64,000 nt of DNA from Massilia sp. WG5 (GTDB lineage Bacteria > Pseudomonadota > Gammaproteobacteria > Burkholderiales > Burkholderiaceae_D), in the NCBI RefSeq assembly GCF_001412595.2, contig NZ_CP012640.2, forward strand, positions 186,001 to 250,000. The letters run 5' to 3'. The notes below the pieces were generated by a model. That model saw only the letters and a program-made list of their open reading frames with translations, had not been told where the DNA came from and did not search any database. Positions 38,115 to 46,659 of the stretch are shown here, piece after piece (the first letter of the stretch is position 1; each line of letters opens with the position of its first letter). Position numbers and translations under genes: made by a program.

Positions 38115-39304
38115 TGCATAACAACGACAACAGCGTCCGCATCCTTCTGGTCGATGACGAACCCATGAGCGCCGATATGCTGAAGGGCATGTTCGCCGGG
38201 GCTCCCGAGGTTGCCATCTGTTTCACCAGCGAGCCCGGCGCCGTGCTCGAGACCGCATACGCATTCGCGCCAAGCGTCATGCTGGTCGACCTGCGCATGC
38301 CCACCATCGACGGTCTCGAGCTGATCCGGATGCTGCGCAGCGACCCGCGCACGGCGGTCATTCCACTGCTGATGCTGTCGACCGAGGTCGATCCGCGGAT
38401 CAAGGCGGCCGGATTCGAGGCCGGCGCCGCCGACTACCTGGTCAAATGGCCGGATCGCGTCGAGCTGACGGCGCGGATCCGCGCGCACTCGAACGCCTGT
38501 CGCCTGGCCCAGGAGCGCGACCGCGCCGCTGCGGCGCTGGCCGACAGCCGCAACGAGCTGCTGCGCCGTACCGAGCAGCTGGCGCTGGCGCAAGCGGCCC
38601 TGCATGAAGCGCAGAAGCTGGAAGCCATCGGCCAGCTGACCAGCGTGGTCGCGCATGACGTCAACAACATCCTGCATATCATTAACGGCCACCTGCAGCT
38701 GATGCGCATCGAGCACAAGGACGAGCGCGCGCTCCGGCGGATCGATATCGCGACCGAAGGCGTCAGGCGCGGCACGCAGCTGACCGCGCAGCTGCTGGCG
38801 ATGGCGCGCGGCAAACCCGTGGCCGGCGAACGGATCGACCTCGCGGCCTTCCTGCGCGGGATCGAGGCGACCGTGTTCAATCCTCCAGGCTTGCCGGCGT
38901 GCCGCGTGCTCCTGGCCGACGGGGCGCACGAGGCCGTGCTCGATCCGGTGGAACTGCAGAAGGTGCTGGTCGAACTCGTGGACAACGCGCGCGAAGCCAC
39001 CAGCGATGGAAGTCCGGTCACCATCGCACTGGACAGTGAAGCTGGCGGCAGCCGGACCGGGCTCCTGCCTCCCGGCGGCCAGGTCCGGATCTGCGTGTCG
39101 GACCAGGGCCGCGGGATGGCGCCGGAAGAACAGCGGCGCGCGTTCGAGCCCTTCTTCAGCACGAAGACCGGTGTCCAGGGAGCCGGGCTGGGATTGAGCC
39201 TGGCGGCCGGATTCGTCCGCAAGCACAAGGGCCAGATCGATCTCGAGACGGAAGCCGGCCGCGGCACCCGCGTCAGCCTGCGCTTCCCGCGCTGCGCCGA
39301 CTGA
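38114..39304 (+). CDS. Response regulator-histidine kinase fusion (REC-HisKA-HATPase)
   Basis: A 396-residue protein with reversed order: an N-terminal receiver (VDDEPMS pocket, Asp59 in LVDLRMPT) is followed by a coiled linker and a HisKA domain with AHDVNN (His about 181). The ATPase domain ends in GAGLGLSLAAGFVRKHKG, seen here as GLGLSLAAG. Such proteins receive phosphate at the receiver and so tune their own kinase activity. The ATG lies inside the stop of the hybrid kinase gene. No output regulator is encoded nearby. The single HPt protein at 18544 is one possible partner. Confidence 0.88.
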   Translation: MHNNDNSVRILLVDDEPMSADMLKGMFAGAPEVAICFTSEPGAVLETAYAFAPSVMLVDLRMPTIDGLELIRMLRSDPRTAVIPLLMLSTEVDPRIKAAGFEAGAADYLVKWPDRVELTARIRAHSNACRLAQERDRAAAALADSRNELLRRTEQLALAQAALHEAQKLEAIGQLTSVVAHDVNNILHIINGHLQLMRIEHKDERALRRIDIATEGVRRGTQLTAQLLAMARGKPVAGERIDLAAFLRGIEATVFNPPGLPACRVLLADGAHEAVLDPVELQKVLVELVDNAREATSDGSPVTIALDSEAGGSRTGLLPPGGQVRICVSDQGRGMAPEEQRRAFEPFFSTKTGVQGAGLGLSLAAGFVRKHKGQIDLETEAGRGTRVSLRFPRCAD

Positions 39305-39346
39305 AGCGGTCACGCATCCGGCGCGGGCCGGCCGGCCCTTGATCGA

Positions 39347-40267
39347 TCAGCGCTGCATCTCGCGCCTGATCAGCCAGAGGCCGGGCAGCATCGGCAGCCA
39401 GGTGGTCGTGCCGCGCAACAGCAGCGTCGCCGTCAGGCCGGCTTCGAGACCGATGCCGGCGCCGTGCAGCATCGCGACGCAGCTCGCCTCGAAGGTGCCG
39501 AGGCCCAGCGGAACCGGGCTCACCGACATGACCGCCGACGCCACCACGAAACTCGAAAACACCGGGGCGAAGGCCGGATCCAGCCCCAGTGCGCGCAAGC
39601 TCGTCCAGAGAGTGGCCGCGTCCAGCAGGATCACGCCGGCGTGCAGCGCCATCATCTGCACGAAGGCGAGGGGTTGGAGCGAGAGCCGGCGCGCGGCCGC
39701 CTGCAAGATGCCTGAGCGTACAGGCAAGCGTGGATGGCGGCGCTTGACATACCAGAGCGCAAGCGGCACGGCGGTTTGCAGCATGATGAAGACGACGCCG
39801 GGCGCGAGCAGCCAGCGATAGACCGCGCCGTGCAGCTCCAGCACGAGCAGGGCGAGCGCCGCCAGCGACGCGTAGGCCGCGAAATAGCTGGCGAGATCGG
39901 CCAGGACGCAGGACATCGCCGGTACCGGAGGAACGCCGCGCCGCCGCAAGGCGCTCAGGAAGAAGGCATTGCCGCTGAGCCCGGCGCTCGGGATGGCCTG
40001 GTCGGAAAACAGCTTGGCGACACTGAGCGGCAGCAGCCGCCGGATCGCGAAGGGATAGCCGAGGCGCCGCATGACCAGCTTCCAGGCCAGCGATTCGCAG
40101 AGGTAGGTGGCGGTTTGCAGCGCCAGGCACAGCGCCAGCCAGCGCGGTTCGAGCCGCCGCGCCAGCACGATGAACTGCTCGATCTCGCCCATCTGGGCCA
40201 CGACGCCGAGCAGGGCCGAGAACATCAGCACGCCGAGCAGCCAGGAAGCGAGGATGGAACGGGGCAT
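39347..40267 (-). CDS. Lysylphosphatidylglycerol synthase-like flippase-domain membrane protein
   Basis: The 306-residue protein consists almost wholly of hydrophobic segments (about seven to eight). It matches the LPG_synthase_TM / UPF0104 family (PF03706), with the SGNAFFLSALRRRG and MSVSPVPLGLGTFE regions as typical marks. Members without the soluble aminoacyl-transferase part are thought to move lipids or polyprenyl-linked sugars across the inner membrane. It follows the cardiolipin synthase gene with an ATGA overlap, which supports a lipid-related role. Confidence 0.82.
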   Translation of the reverse strand: MPRSILASWLLGVLMFSALLGVVAQMGEIEQFIVLARRLEPRWLALCLALQTATYLCESLAWKLVMRRLGYPFAIRRLLPLSVAKLFSDQAIPSAGLSGNAFFLSALRRRGVPPVPAMSCVLADLASYFAAYASLAALALLVLELHGAVYRWLLAPGVVFIMLQTAVPLALWYVKRRHPRLPVRSGILQAAARRLSLQPLAFVQMMALHAGVILLDAATLWTSLRALGLDPAFAPVFSSFVVASAVMSVSPVPLGLGTFEASCVAMLHGAGIGLEAGLTATLLLRGTTTWLPMLPGLWLIRREMQR

Positions 40268-41697
40268 CACAATTGGAAGCCGATGACCCGCACCAGGCCT
40301 TCGCCGAGGTCGCGCAGCCAGGACGGTTCGCGCGCCCGGTATGGCGCGGACCGCGCCGCGCGTCCCAGCACCCAGCCGGCAAGCCAGTCGATCTCCGCCC
40401 GGCCATAGAAGGCCACCATCATCTCGAAGTTCAGGAACAGGCTGCGACCGTCCAGGTTGGTCGAACCGCAGAGCGCCACCGCATCGTCGACGATCACGGC
40501 CTTGGCGTGGATCATGCGTGGAAACAGGCGGATCTCCGCGCCGGCGGCGCACAGGTCGCGCAAGGCGCGGGCGCGTCCCCAGTCGGCAAGCCGGTGATTC
40601 GACCTGGCGGGCAGGAGCAGCGTGAGGCGCACCCCGCGCTCGCAGGCGATGCGCCAGGCCATCAGCAGCGCGTCGTCCGGAATGAAGTAGGGCGAGACCG
40701 CGACGATGCGCCGGCGCGCATGGAAGGCGCTCGCCAGCAGGAGCGCATAGACATTGTCGTCGGCATGGTCCGGGCCGCTGCTGACGATCTGCGCAAGGTG
40801 GGTGTCCGCTGCGGGCGCCGGCGTGTCGCTTGCGAACGGTGGGCCGCCGGCCGCGAGCCAGTCGCGCCGGAAAAGCAGCTCGGCGTCGCCGGCCAGCGGG
40901 CCGCGGATGTCGAAACTGAGGTCTTCCCACGGCGCGCCGGCGGCCTCCTGCGTGAAGTATTCCTGGGCGAAATTGCGGCCGCCGCTCCAAAGCGCGCTGC
41001 TGTCGCATACCACCAGTTTGCGGTGATAGCGCAGGTTGAGCCGCGTCGCCGGATGCCTGCGCAAGGAGGCGACCCAGCGCACCGCAATGCCTGCCGTCCG
41101 CATCCTGCGCAACTGCCCCCGCCCGCAGCGCAACCTGGCCAGGGCGTCGAGCAGGACGCAAACGCCGACCCCGGCCTCGGCGCGCCGTACCAGCGCTGCC
41201 ACCAGGTCGTCGCCGAAGTCGTCCGCGCCGAGGATGAAGGTCGACAGCAGGATGCGGCGTTCGGCGGCGTCGATCATGGACAACAGGGCGCGCCGCGCTT
41301 CCAGGCCGTCGACGTGGAAGCGTACCGCCCGGTTGCAGGTGGGCGGCGGCAAGCCGAGGGCGGCAAGCAGGGCGCAGGCCCACGGCGGGTCGCCGCCTGC
41401 GAGCGCGGGCGTGGCCGTGCCGGGCTGGCGCCGCGGCCGTACCAGTTTGCTGGCGCCGAACAGCAGGAACAGCGGAATGCCCAGGTAGGGCAGGAAGGCG
41501 ATCGTGAGGACCCAGGCGAAGGCAGCCGATGGATGGTGGCGCTGGCGCCGGAGGCGGGTGGCGACCACATACAGCAGCAGGCCAGCGAGCACGACGGTGG
41601 CATGGACCAGTGCCGGCAATGCGAAGGGGTAGCTGTCGAGCTGGCCGCCCGCCGGTGTCCGGAGCAGGACCGCGGACTGCGCGGCCTGCATGCTCAT
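40267..41697 (-). CDS. Cardiolipin synthase (phospholipase D family)
   Basis: A 476-residue protein. Two N-terminal membrane segments and a PLDc_N motif (PYLGIPLFLLFGASKL) precede two phospholipase D catalytic motifs: HRKLVVCD near the middle and HAKAVIVDD near the end, each with the His-x-Lys-x4-Asp pattern. It is expected to condense two phosphatidylglycerols into cardiolipin at the inner membrane. Its ATG overlaps the pfkA stop (ATGA), and its own stop overlaps the next ATG, so the operon is tightly coupled. The main cls gene may be elsewhere. Confidence 0.87.
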   Translation of the reverse strand: MSMQAAQSAVLLRTPAGGQLDSYPFALPALVHATVVLAGLLLYVVATRLRRQRHHPSAAFAWVLTIAFLPYLGIPLFLLFGASKLVRPRRQPGTATPALAGGDPPWACALLAALGLPPPTCNRAVRFHVDGLEARRALLSMIDAAERRILLSTFILGADDFGDDLVAALVRRAEAGVGVCVLLDALARLRCGRGQLRRMRTAGIAVRWVASLRRHPATRLNLRYHRKLVVCDSSALWSGGRNFAQEYFTQEAAGAPWEDLSFDIRGPLAGDAELLFRRDWLAAGGPPFASDTPAPAADTHLAQIVSSGPDHADDNVYALLLASAFHARRRIVAVSPYFIPDDALLMAWRIACERGVRLTLLLPARSNHRLADWGRARALRDLCAAGAEIRLFPRMIHAKAVIVDDAVALCGSTNLDGRSLFLNFEMMVAFYGRAEIDWLAGWVLGRAARSAPYRAREPSWLRDLGEGLVRVIGFQL

Positions 41698-42821
41698 GCG
41701 GCCGGTCCCGGGCGGTCGCCCAGGCAGATGCCGAGCTCGCGCGCGGTGCGGACCGTGTCGCCGCCGACCGGCACGCGCCTGGTGCGGCCGGCCACTTCCG
41801 CCAGCGGCACGGCGCCGATGTCCTGTCCGTCCAGCGTCACCATCACGCCGGCCTGGCCGCGCGCCAGCGCCCGCACCGCAGCGGCGCCGAAGCGCGACGC
41901 CACGATGCGGTCGAAAGCGGACGGGCTGCCGCCGCGCAGCAGGTGGCCCAGCACCACGCTGCGGCATTCCTTGCCGGTCAGCTCCGCCAGCCGGGCTTCG
42001 ACCCAGGCGCCGATTCCGCCCAGGCGCTCGGCGCGGCCGGCGCCGGCGGCTTCCAGCACTTCGCGCCGCCCACCGAGCGGCAGCGCGCCTTCGGCCACGA
42101 CCACGATCGAATGGCGCCAGCCGAGGGCGTCGCGGGCGTGGACGGCGTCCGCCACGGCGCGCGTCTCGAACGGGATCTCCGGCAGCAGGATCGCATGGGC
42201 GCCCCCGGCCATGCCGGCATGCAGCGCGATCCAGCCTGCGTAGCGGCCCATTACCTCGACCACCAGCACCCGGTGCTGGCTGTCGGCGGTGGTGTGCAGG
42301 CGGTCGATGCATTCGGTCGCGAAACCGACCGCCGAGTCGAAGCCGAAGGTCTGGAGCGTGCGGTCGAGATCGTTGTCGATGGTCTTCGGCACGCCGACCA
42401 CGCGCAACCCCTTGCGGTGCAGGCACTCGGCGATCGTCATCGAGCCGTCACCGCCGATCACCACCAGGGCGTCGAAACCGCGCTGCCTGCACAGGCCGAC
42501 CAATTCGTCGCTGCGGTCCTGTTCCGCCAGGCTGCCGTCGGCGCGCGGGGCCGGATAACGCAGCGGATCGCCGCGGTTCGTGCTGCCGAGGATGGTCCCA
42601 CCGAGGTGGCCGATCCCGTGCACCGATGCCGCCGACAGGGGCACGACCGGCTCGCCCTGGCAGCGCGCGGGCGCGAGCAGGCCGTTGAAGCCGTCCCGGA
42701 TGCCATGGCAGTCCCAGCCCAGCCGCCCGGCGGCCAGCACCACCGCGCGGACCACGGCATTCAGGCCGGGAGCGTCGCCGCCGCCGGTGACGATGGCGAT
42801 CCGCTGGATGGGCGTGTCCAT
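41694..42821 (-). CDS. pfkA: 6-phosphofructokinase
   Basis: A 375-residue phosphofructokinase A-family protein. The nucleotide loop is GGGDAPGLNA, followed by IGGDGSM and PKTIDND. By E. coli numbering it has Gly104, usual for ATP users, but Lys124, usual for pyrophosphate users. This combination is known in group III ATP-dependent enzymes, so ATP is the more likely donor. It phosphorylates fructose-6-phosphate in glycolysis. Many relatives of this organism rely on Entner-Doudoroff and lack Pfk. Its position right behind PEP synthase suggests a conditional role. Confidence 0.9.
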   Translation of the reverse strand: MDTPIQRIAIVTGGGDAPGLNAVVRAVVLAAGRLGWDCHGIRDGFNGLLAPARCQGEPVVPLSAASVHGIGHLGGTILGSTNRGDPLRYPAPRADGSLAEQDRSDELVGLCRQRGFDALVVIGGDGSMTIAECLHRKGLRVVGVPKTIDNDLDRTLQTFGFDSAVGFATECIDRLHTTADSQHRVLVVEVMGRYAGWIALHAGMAGGAHAILLPEIPFETRAVADAVHARDALGWRHSIVVVAEGALPLGGRREVLEAAGAGRAERLGGIGAWVEARLAELTGKECRSVVLGHLLRGGSPSAFDRIVASRFGAAAVRALARGQAGVMVTLDGQDIGAVPLAEVAGRTRRVPVGGDTVRTARELGICLGDRPGPAA

Positions 42822-42830
42822 GGCCCGTCT

Positions 42831-45257
42831 TCAGGACTGGCGCGGCGCGATCCCGAGCGTGCGCTCGACCTCGACCAGGTTGCGCACCGTCGCCACCACC
42901 GAATCGGGGTTCAGGCTGATCGAGTCGATGCCCTGTTCGACCAGGTAGCGCGCCACTTCGGGATAGTCCGAGGGCGCCTGGCCGCAGATGCCGACGTGGC
43001 GCCCGTTGCGCTTCGCGCCGGCGATGGCCTGGCGCAGCATCTCCAGCACGCCCGGATCGCGCTCGTCGAAGTCGAAGGCGACGATGTCGGAGTCGCGGTC
43101 CACGCCCAGCACCAGCTGGGTCAGGTCGTTCGAGCCGATCGAGAAACCGTCGAACAGGCGCGCGAAGGCGTCGATCTGGATCACGTTGTTGGGAATCTCG
43201 CACATGACGAAGATCTCGAGCCCGTCCTTGCCGCGTTCGAGTCCGTGCTGCGCCATCGCGCGCAGCACATCCTCGGCTTCCGTGACGCGCCGGCAGAACG
43301 GAATCATCAGGCGCAGGTTCGACAGGCCCATGTCCTCGCGCACCCGCTTCATCGCCCGGCATTCGAGGGCGAATCCTTCCGCATAGGCGGGGTGCGAGTA
43401 GCGCGCGGCGCCGCGAAAGCCCAGCATCGGATTGGCCTCGTCCGGTTCGAAGCCGGCGCCGCCCAGCAGGCTGGCGTATTCGTTGGTCTTGAAATCGGAC
43501 ATGCGCACGATCACGGGCTTCGGCCAGAACGCCGCGGCGATGGTGCCGACGCCCTCGGACAGCTCGCGCACGAAGTAGTCCGCCGGCGACGGCGCGCCGC
43601 GGGTGATGCGCCCGATCTCGGCGGCTACCGCGGCATCCGCCACCTTTTCCGGATGCGCGAGCGCCATCGGATGGATGCGGATGTGCTCGGCGATGATGAA
43701 TTCCATGCGCGCCAGGCCGACGCCGTCGTTCGGCAGGAAGGAGGTCCGGAAGGCGGTGTCCGGATTGCCGATATTCACCATCAGGCGGGTGCGCGGCATC
43801 GGCAGCGCGGCCAGGTCGGTGGTGGTCTTCTGAAACGGGATCCGGCCGGCGTACACGTGGCCGGCTTCGCCCTCGGCGCAGGACACGGTCACCTCGTCGC
43901 CGGTGCGGATCGCCGTGGTGGCGTCGCCGCAGCCGACCAGCGCCGGCACCCCGATCTCCCGGGCCACGATCGCGGCGTGGCAGGTGCGGCCGCCACGGTC
44001 GGTCACCACGCCGGCGGCGGTCTTCATCACGGTGCCCCAGTCGGGCATGGTGGTCTGCGCCACCAGGATCTCGCCGGGCTCGAACTGGCCGAGCTGGCCG
44101 ACCTCGGCGATCACCCGCGCCTTGCCGGATGCGACCTTGCCGCCGACCGCGCGTCCGCTGGCCAGCACCTGTCCCTTGCCTTCCAGCCGGTACTCGTCGA
44201 TCCGGGTGCCCGTCCTGCGCGAGGCGACCGTCTCCGGCCGCGCCTGCACCATGTAGAGCTTGCCGTCGACGCCGTCGCGGGCCCATTCGATGTCCATCGG
44301 GACCGGATGGCCGGCGCGGGCGGAGTAGTGGTCCTCGATCCGCATCGCGGCCCCGGCCAGTTCGAGCACCGCGTCGTCGTCCAGGCAGAACAGGGCGCGC
44401 TCGTCCGGCGAAGTGGGAATGTTCCGGGTGCTGGCGGCGCTGCCGGCCGCCGCGTACACCATCCGCACCTGCTTGGCGCCCAGGCTGCGCCGCAGCACGG
44501 CGCGCCTGCCTTCGCGCAGCGTGGGCTTGAACACGTAGAATTCGTCCGGATCGACCGTGCCCTGCACCACGTTCTCGCCCAGCCCGTAGGCGCCGGTCAC
44601 GAAGACGACGTCGCGGAAGCCGGTCTCGGTGTCGAGGGTGAAGATCACGCCGGAGCAGGCCAGGTCGGCGCGGACCATCTTCATCACGCCGACCGACAGC
44701 CAGACCTTGAAATGGTCGAAACCGTTCTCGATGCGGTAGACGAGCGCGCGGTCCGTGAACAGGCTGGCGAAGCAGCGGCGGACACTGTCGAGCAGGGCCG
44801 CCTCGCCGGCGACGTTGAGGTAGCTCTCGTGCTGGCCGGCGAAGCTGGCGGTAGGCAGGTCCTCCGCGGTGGCGGAACTGCGTACGGCGACGGTCAGGTC
44901 GGCGCCGTATTCCTCGCGCAGGCGCCGCCACGCCTGCAGGATGCCATCCTCGAGCCCGGGCGGCAGCGGCGCGCGGTACACGATGTCGCGCGCGGCCGCG
45001 GCGCGGCGCGCCAGGTCATGCACGTCCGCCGGATCGAGTCCGTCGAGCACCGCATGCAGGCGCTCCCACGCCCCGGCATGGTCGAGTGTCGCCTTGTAGG
45101 CCGCGGCGGTGACCGCAAACCCGTTCGGCACGCGCAGGCCGTGACCGCCCAGCTCGCGGAACATCTCGCCCAGCGAGGCGTTCTTGCCGCCCACCTTTGG
45201 CACATCGCCGATGCCCAGTTCCGAGAACCAGAGGATGAATTCGCGTTGCGCATCCAT
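42831..45257 (-). CDS. ppsA: Phosphoenolpyruvate synthase (pyruvate, water dikinase)
   Basis: The 808-residue protein is read from the ATG at 45257, which follows GGAAGGACAGG. The N-terminal nucleotide-binding domain begins VGGKNASLGEM. The phosphohistidine swivelling domain has GGRTCHAAIVARE with the catalytic His. The C-terminal PEP-binding domain has CRAMKRVREDMG, and GICGQAPSDYPEV near the end. It turns pyruvate, ATP and water into PEP, AMP and phosphate in gluconeogenesis. It is first in an operon with pfkA, cls and the flippase-like gene. Homologues elsewhere are controlled by a PpsR kinase, which is not seen here. Confidence 0.94.
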   Translation of the reverse strand: MDAQREFILWFSELGIGDVPKVGGKNASLGEMFRELGGHGLRVPNGFAVTAAAYKATLDHAGAWERLHAVLDGLDPADVHDLARRAAAARDIVYRAPLPPGLEDGILQAWRRLREEYGADLTVAVRSSATAEDLPTASFAGQHESYLNVAGEAALLDSVRRCFASLFTDRALVYRIENGFDHFKVWLSVGVMKMVRADLACSGVIFTLDTETGFRDVVFVTGAYGLGENVVQGTVDPDEFYVFKPTLREGRRAVLRRSLGAKQVRMVYAAAGSAASTRNIPTSPDERALFCLDDDAVLELAGAAMRIEDHYSARAGHPVPMDIEWARDGVDGKLYMVQARPETVASRRTGTRIDEYRLEGKGQVLASGRAVGGKVASGKARVIAEVGQLGQFEPGEILVAQTTMPDWGTVMKTAAGVVTDRGGRTCHAAIVAREIGVPALVGCGDATTAIRTGDEVTVSCAEGEAGHVYAGRIPFQKTTTDLAALPMPRTRLMVNIGNPDTAFRTSFLPNDGVGLARMEFIIAEHIRIHPMALAHPEKVADAAVAAEIGRITRGAPSPADYFVRELSEGVGTIAAAFWPKPVIVRMSDFKTNEYASLLGGAGFEPDEANPMLGFRGAARYSHPAYAEGFALECRAMKRVREDMGLSNLRLMIPFCRRVTEAEDVLRAMAQHGLERGKDGLEIFVMCEIPNNVIQIDAFARLFDGFSIGSNDLTQLVLGVDRDSDIVAFDFDERDPGVLEMLRQAIAGAKRNGRHVGICGQAPSDYPEVARYLVEQGIDSISLNPDSVVATVRNLVEVERTLGIAPRQS

Positions 45258-45299
45258 GGCCTGTCCTTCCCGTTGTAGCGTGCCCATTCATGGTAAGAC

Positions 45300-45324
45300 T
45301 GGTGTTAGTATAAGTCAAACACCA
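45300..45324. promoter_or_regulatory. Inverted repeat in the divergent ppsA / glycosidase promoter
   Basis: TGGTGTT (45300-45306) and AACACCA (45318-45324) form a perfect 7+7 inverted repeat with an 11-base spacer. A minus-strand -10-like TATACT (45307-45312) lies within it. It is the only obvious operator candidate in the 76-base gap and could control both directions. The ATG of the glycosidase follows ten bases later. Confidence 0.45.
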
Positions 45325-45333
45325 ACACAAACC

Positions 45334-46659
45334 ATGAGTAATCAATCGCGCATCCAAGCCTGCCATCCGCCGTCGCCGCAGACGCTGGTGCGCTCGTTCT
45401 CGTTTTGTACCGGCATCGAGAACAGTGCGCCCATCATTGCCGGGCCGGACGGCCAGCCCTGCCGGATCGACCAGATGACGGCCTCGGGACACCGCCGGCG
45501 CTGGCGCGAGGATTTTCGCCTGGTGCACGAGCTCGGCATACGTTGCCTGCGGTTCGGTCCGCCTTATTACGCCACCCACATGGGCCCCGGCCTGTATGAC
45601 TGGACCTTTGCCGACGAGACCCTGACCGAGCTTTCCAGGCTCGACATCACGCCGATCGTGGACCTGTGCCATTTCGGTTTGCCGGACTGGCTCGGTAATT
45701 TCCAGAACCCGGATTTTCCACGCTATTTCGCGGAATACGCGGAGGCCTTTGCGCGCCGCTACCCATGGGTCTGGATGTACACGCCGGTGAACGAAATGCT
45801 CGTCACCGCCGAGTATTCCGCGCTGCGCGGCTACTGGAACGAACGGCTGAGCAGCGACCGCGCCTTCGTCAATGCCCTCGGCAATGTGGTGGAGGCGAAC
45901 ATCCGCGCCAGCGAGGCGATCTGCCGGGTCTGCAGCCCATGGTTCGTGCAGAGCGAAGCGACGCGCTACTATCATCCCTCCAATCCGGATGCGGTGGCCT
46001 CGGCCGATTACCTGAACGAGCGCCGCTTCCTTCCGCTCGACCTGAACTATGGCCACATGCCGTCCGCGCAGATGCTCGACTACCTGTTCGCAAACGGCAT
46101 GTCGCGCGCGCGGCTGGATTATTTCATGCAGCGCAGCATCTGGCCGTCCTGCGTCATGGGTACGGACTACTACGAGGAAAGCGAACTGGTGGTGTTCCCG
46201 GACGGCACGACCCGGGGTTCCAACGTGCTGGGGTATTACGGCCTGACCCGGCAGTACCACGACCGTTACCGCTTGCCGATCATGCACACGGAAACCAACC
46301 AGGTCGAGAAGCGGAATGCGGTTTTCTGGCTGGAGCGGCAATGGGCCAACGTGCTGCGCCTGCGCCAGGAGGGCTATCCGATCATCGGCTTCACCTGGTA
46401 CAGCCTGACCGACCAGGTGGACTGGGATATCGACCTGCGCGAACTGCGCGGCCATGTCGTGGAAAACGGGCTGTTCGACATGGGCCGGCAGATCCGCCGT
46501 GCGGGCGAAGAGTATCGCCGCATCATCCGTGACTGGAGCGACGTCCTGGCAGGCGGTCTCCAGCCCGAATGCGGGCCGGAGACCTTGCCGCCCCAGATCG
46601 CGGCTTCAGGAAAGGAGACGGGTATTCGTCTGCTGCAGCACCCGGCGGATCACCCGTGA
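45334..46659 (+). CDS. Glycoside hydrolase family 1 protein (beta-glucosidase-like)
   Basis: A 441-residue TIM-barrel protein of GH1 type. The acid/base region reads YTPVNEM (normally TxNE) and the nucleophile region reads HTETNQ (normally TENG), so both catalytic glutamates are present. No signal peptide is seen, so it acts in the cytoplasm. It is shorter and more divergent than ordinary beta-glucosidases, so the sugar is uncertain. It is divergent from ppsA, and its last 54 bases overlap the end of the convergent DUF1259 gene. Confidence 0.8.
   Translation: MSNQSRIQACHPPSPQTLVRSFSFCTGIENSAPIIAGPDGQPCRIDQMTASGHRRRWREDFRLVHELGIRCLRFGPPYYATHMGPGLYDWTFADETLTELSRLDITPIVDLCHFGLPDWLGNFQNPDFPRYFAEYAEAFARRYPWVWMYTPVNEMLVTAEYSALRGYWNERLSSDRAFVNALGNVVEANIRASEAICRVCSPWFVQSEATRYYHPSNPDAVASADYLNERRFLPLDLNYGHMPSAQMLDYLFANGMSRARLDYFMQRSIWPSCVMGTDYYEESELVVFPDGTTRGSNVLGYYGLTRQYHDRYRLPIMHTETNQVEKRNAVFWLERQWANVLRLRQEGYPIIGFTWYSLTDQVDWDIDLRELRGHVVENGLFDMGRQIRRAGEEYRRIIRDWSDVLAGGLQPECGPETLPPQIAASGKETGIRLLQHPADHP

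Noticed and set aside
39340..39352. TTGATCGATCA palindrome near the kinase/flippase gene ends
   Set aside because: The half-sites are only two bases apart and it lies at convergent 3' ends, so it is not an FNR site.
45305..45318. FNR-like sequence TTAGT-N4-GTCAA before ppsA
   Set aside because: Only seven of ten consensus positions match, with changes at key bases.
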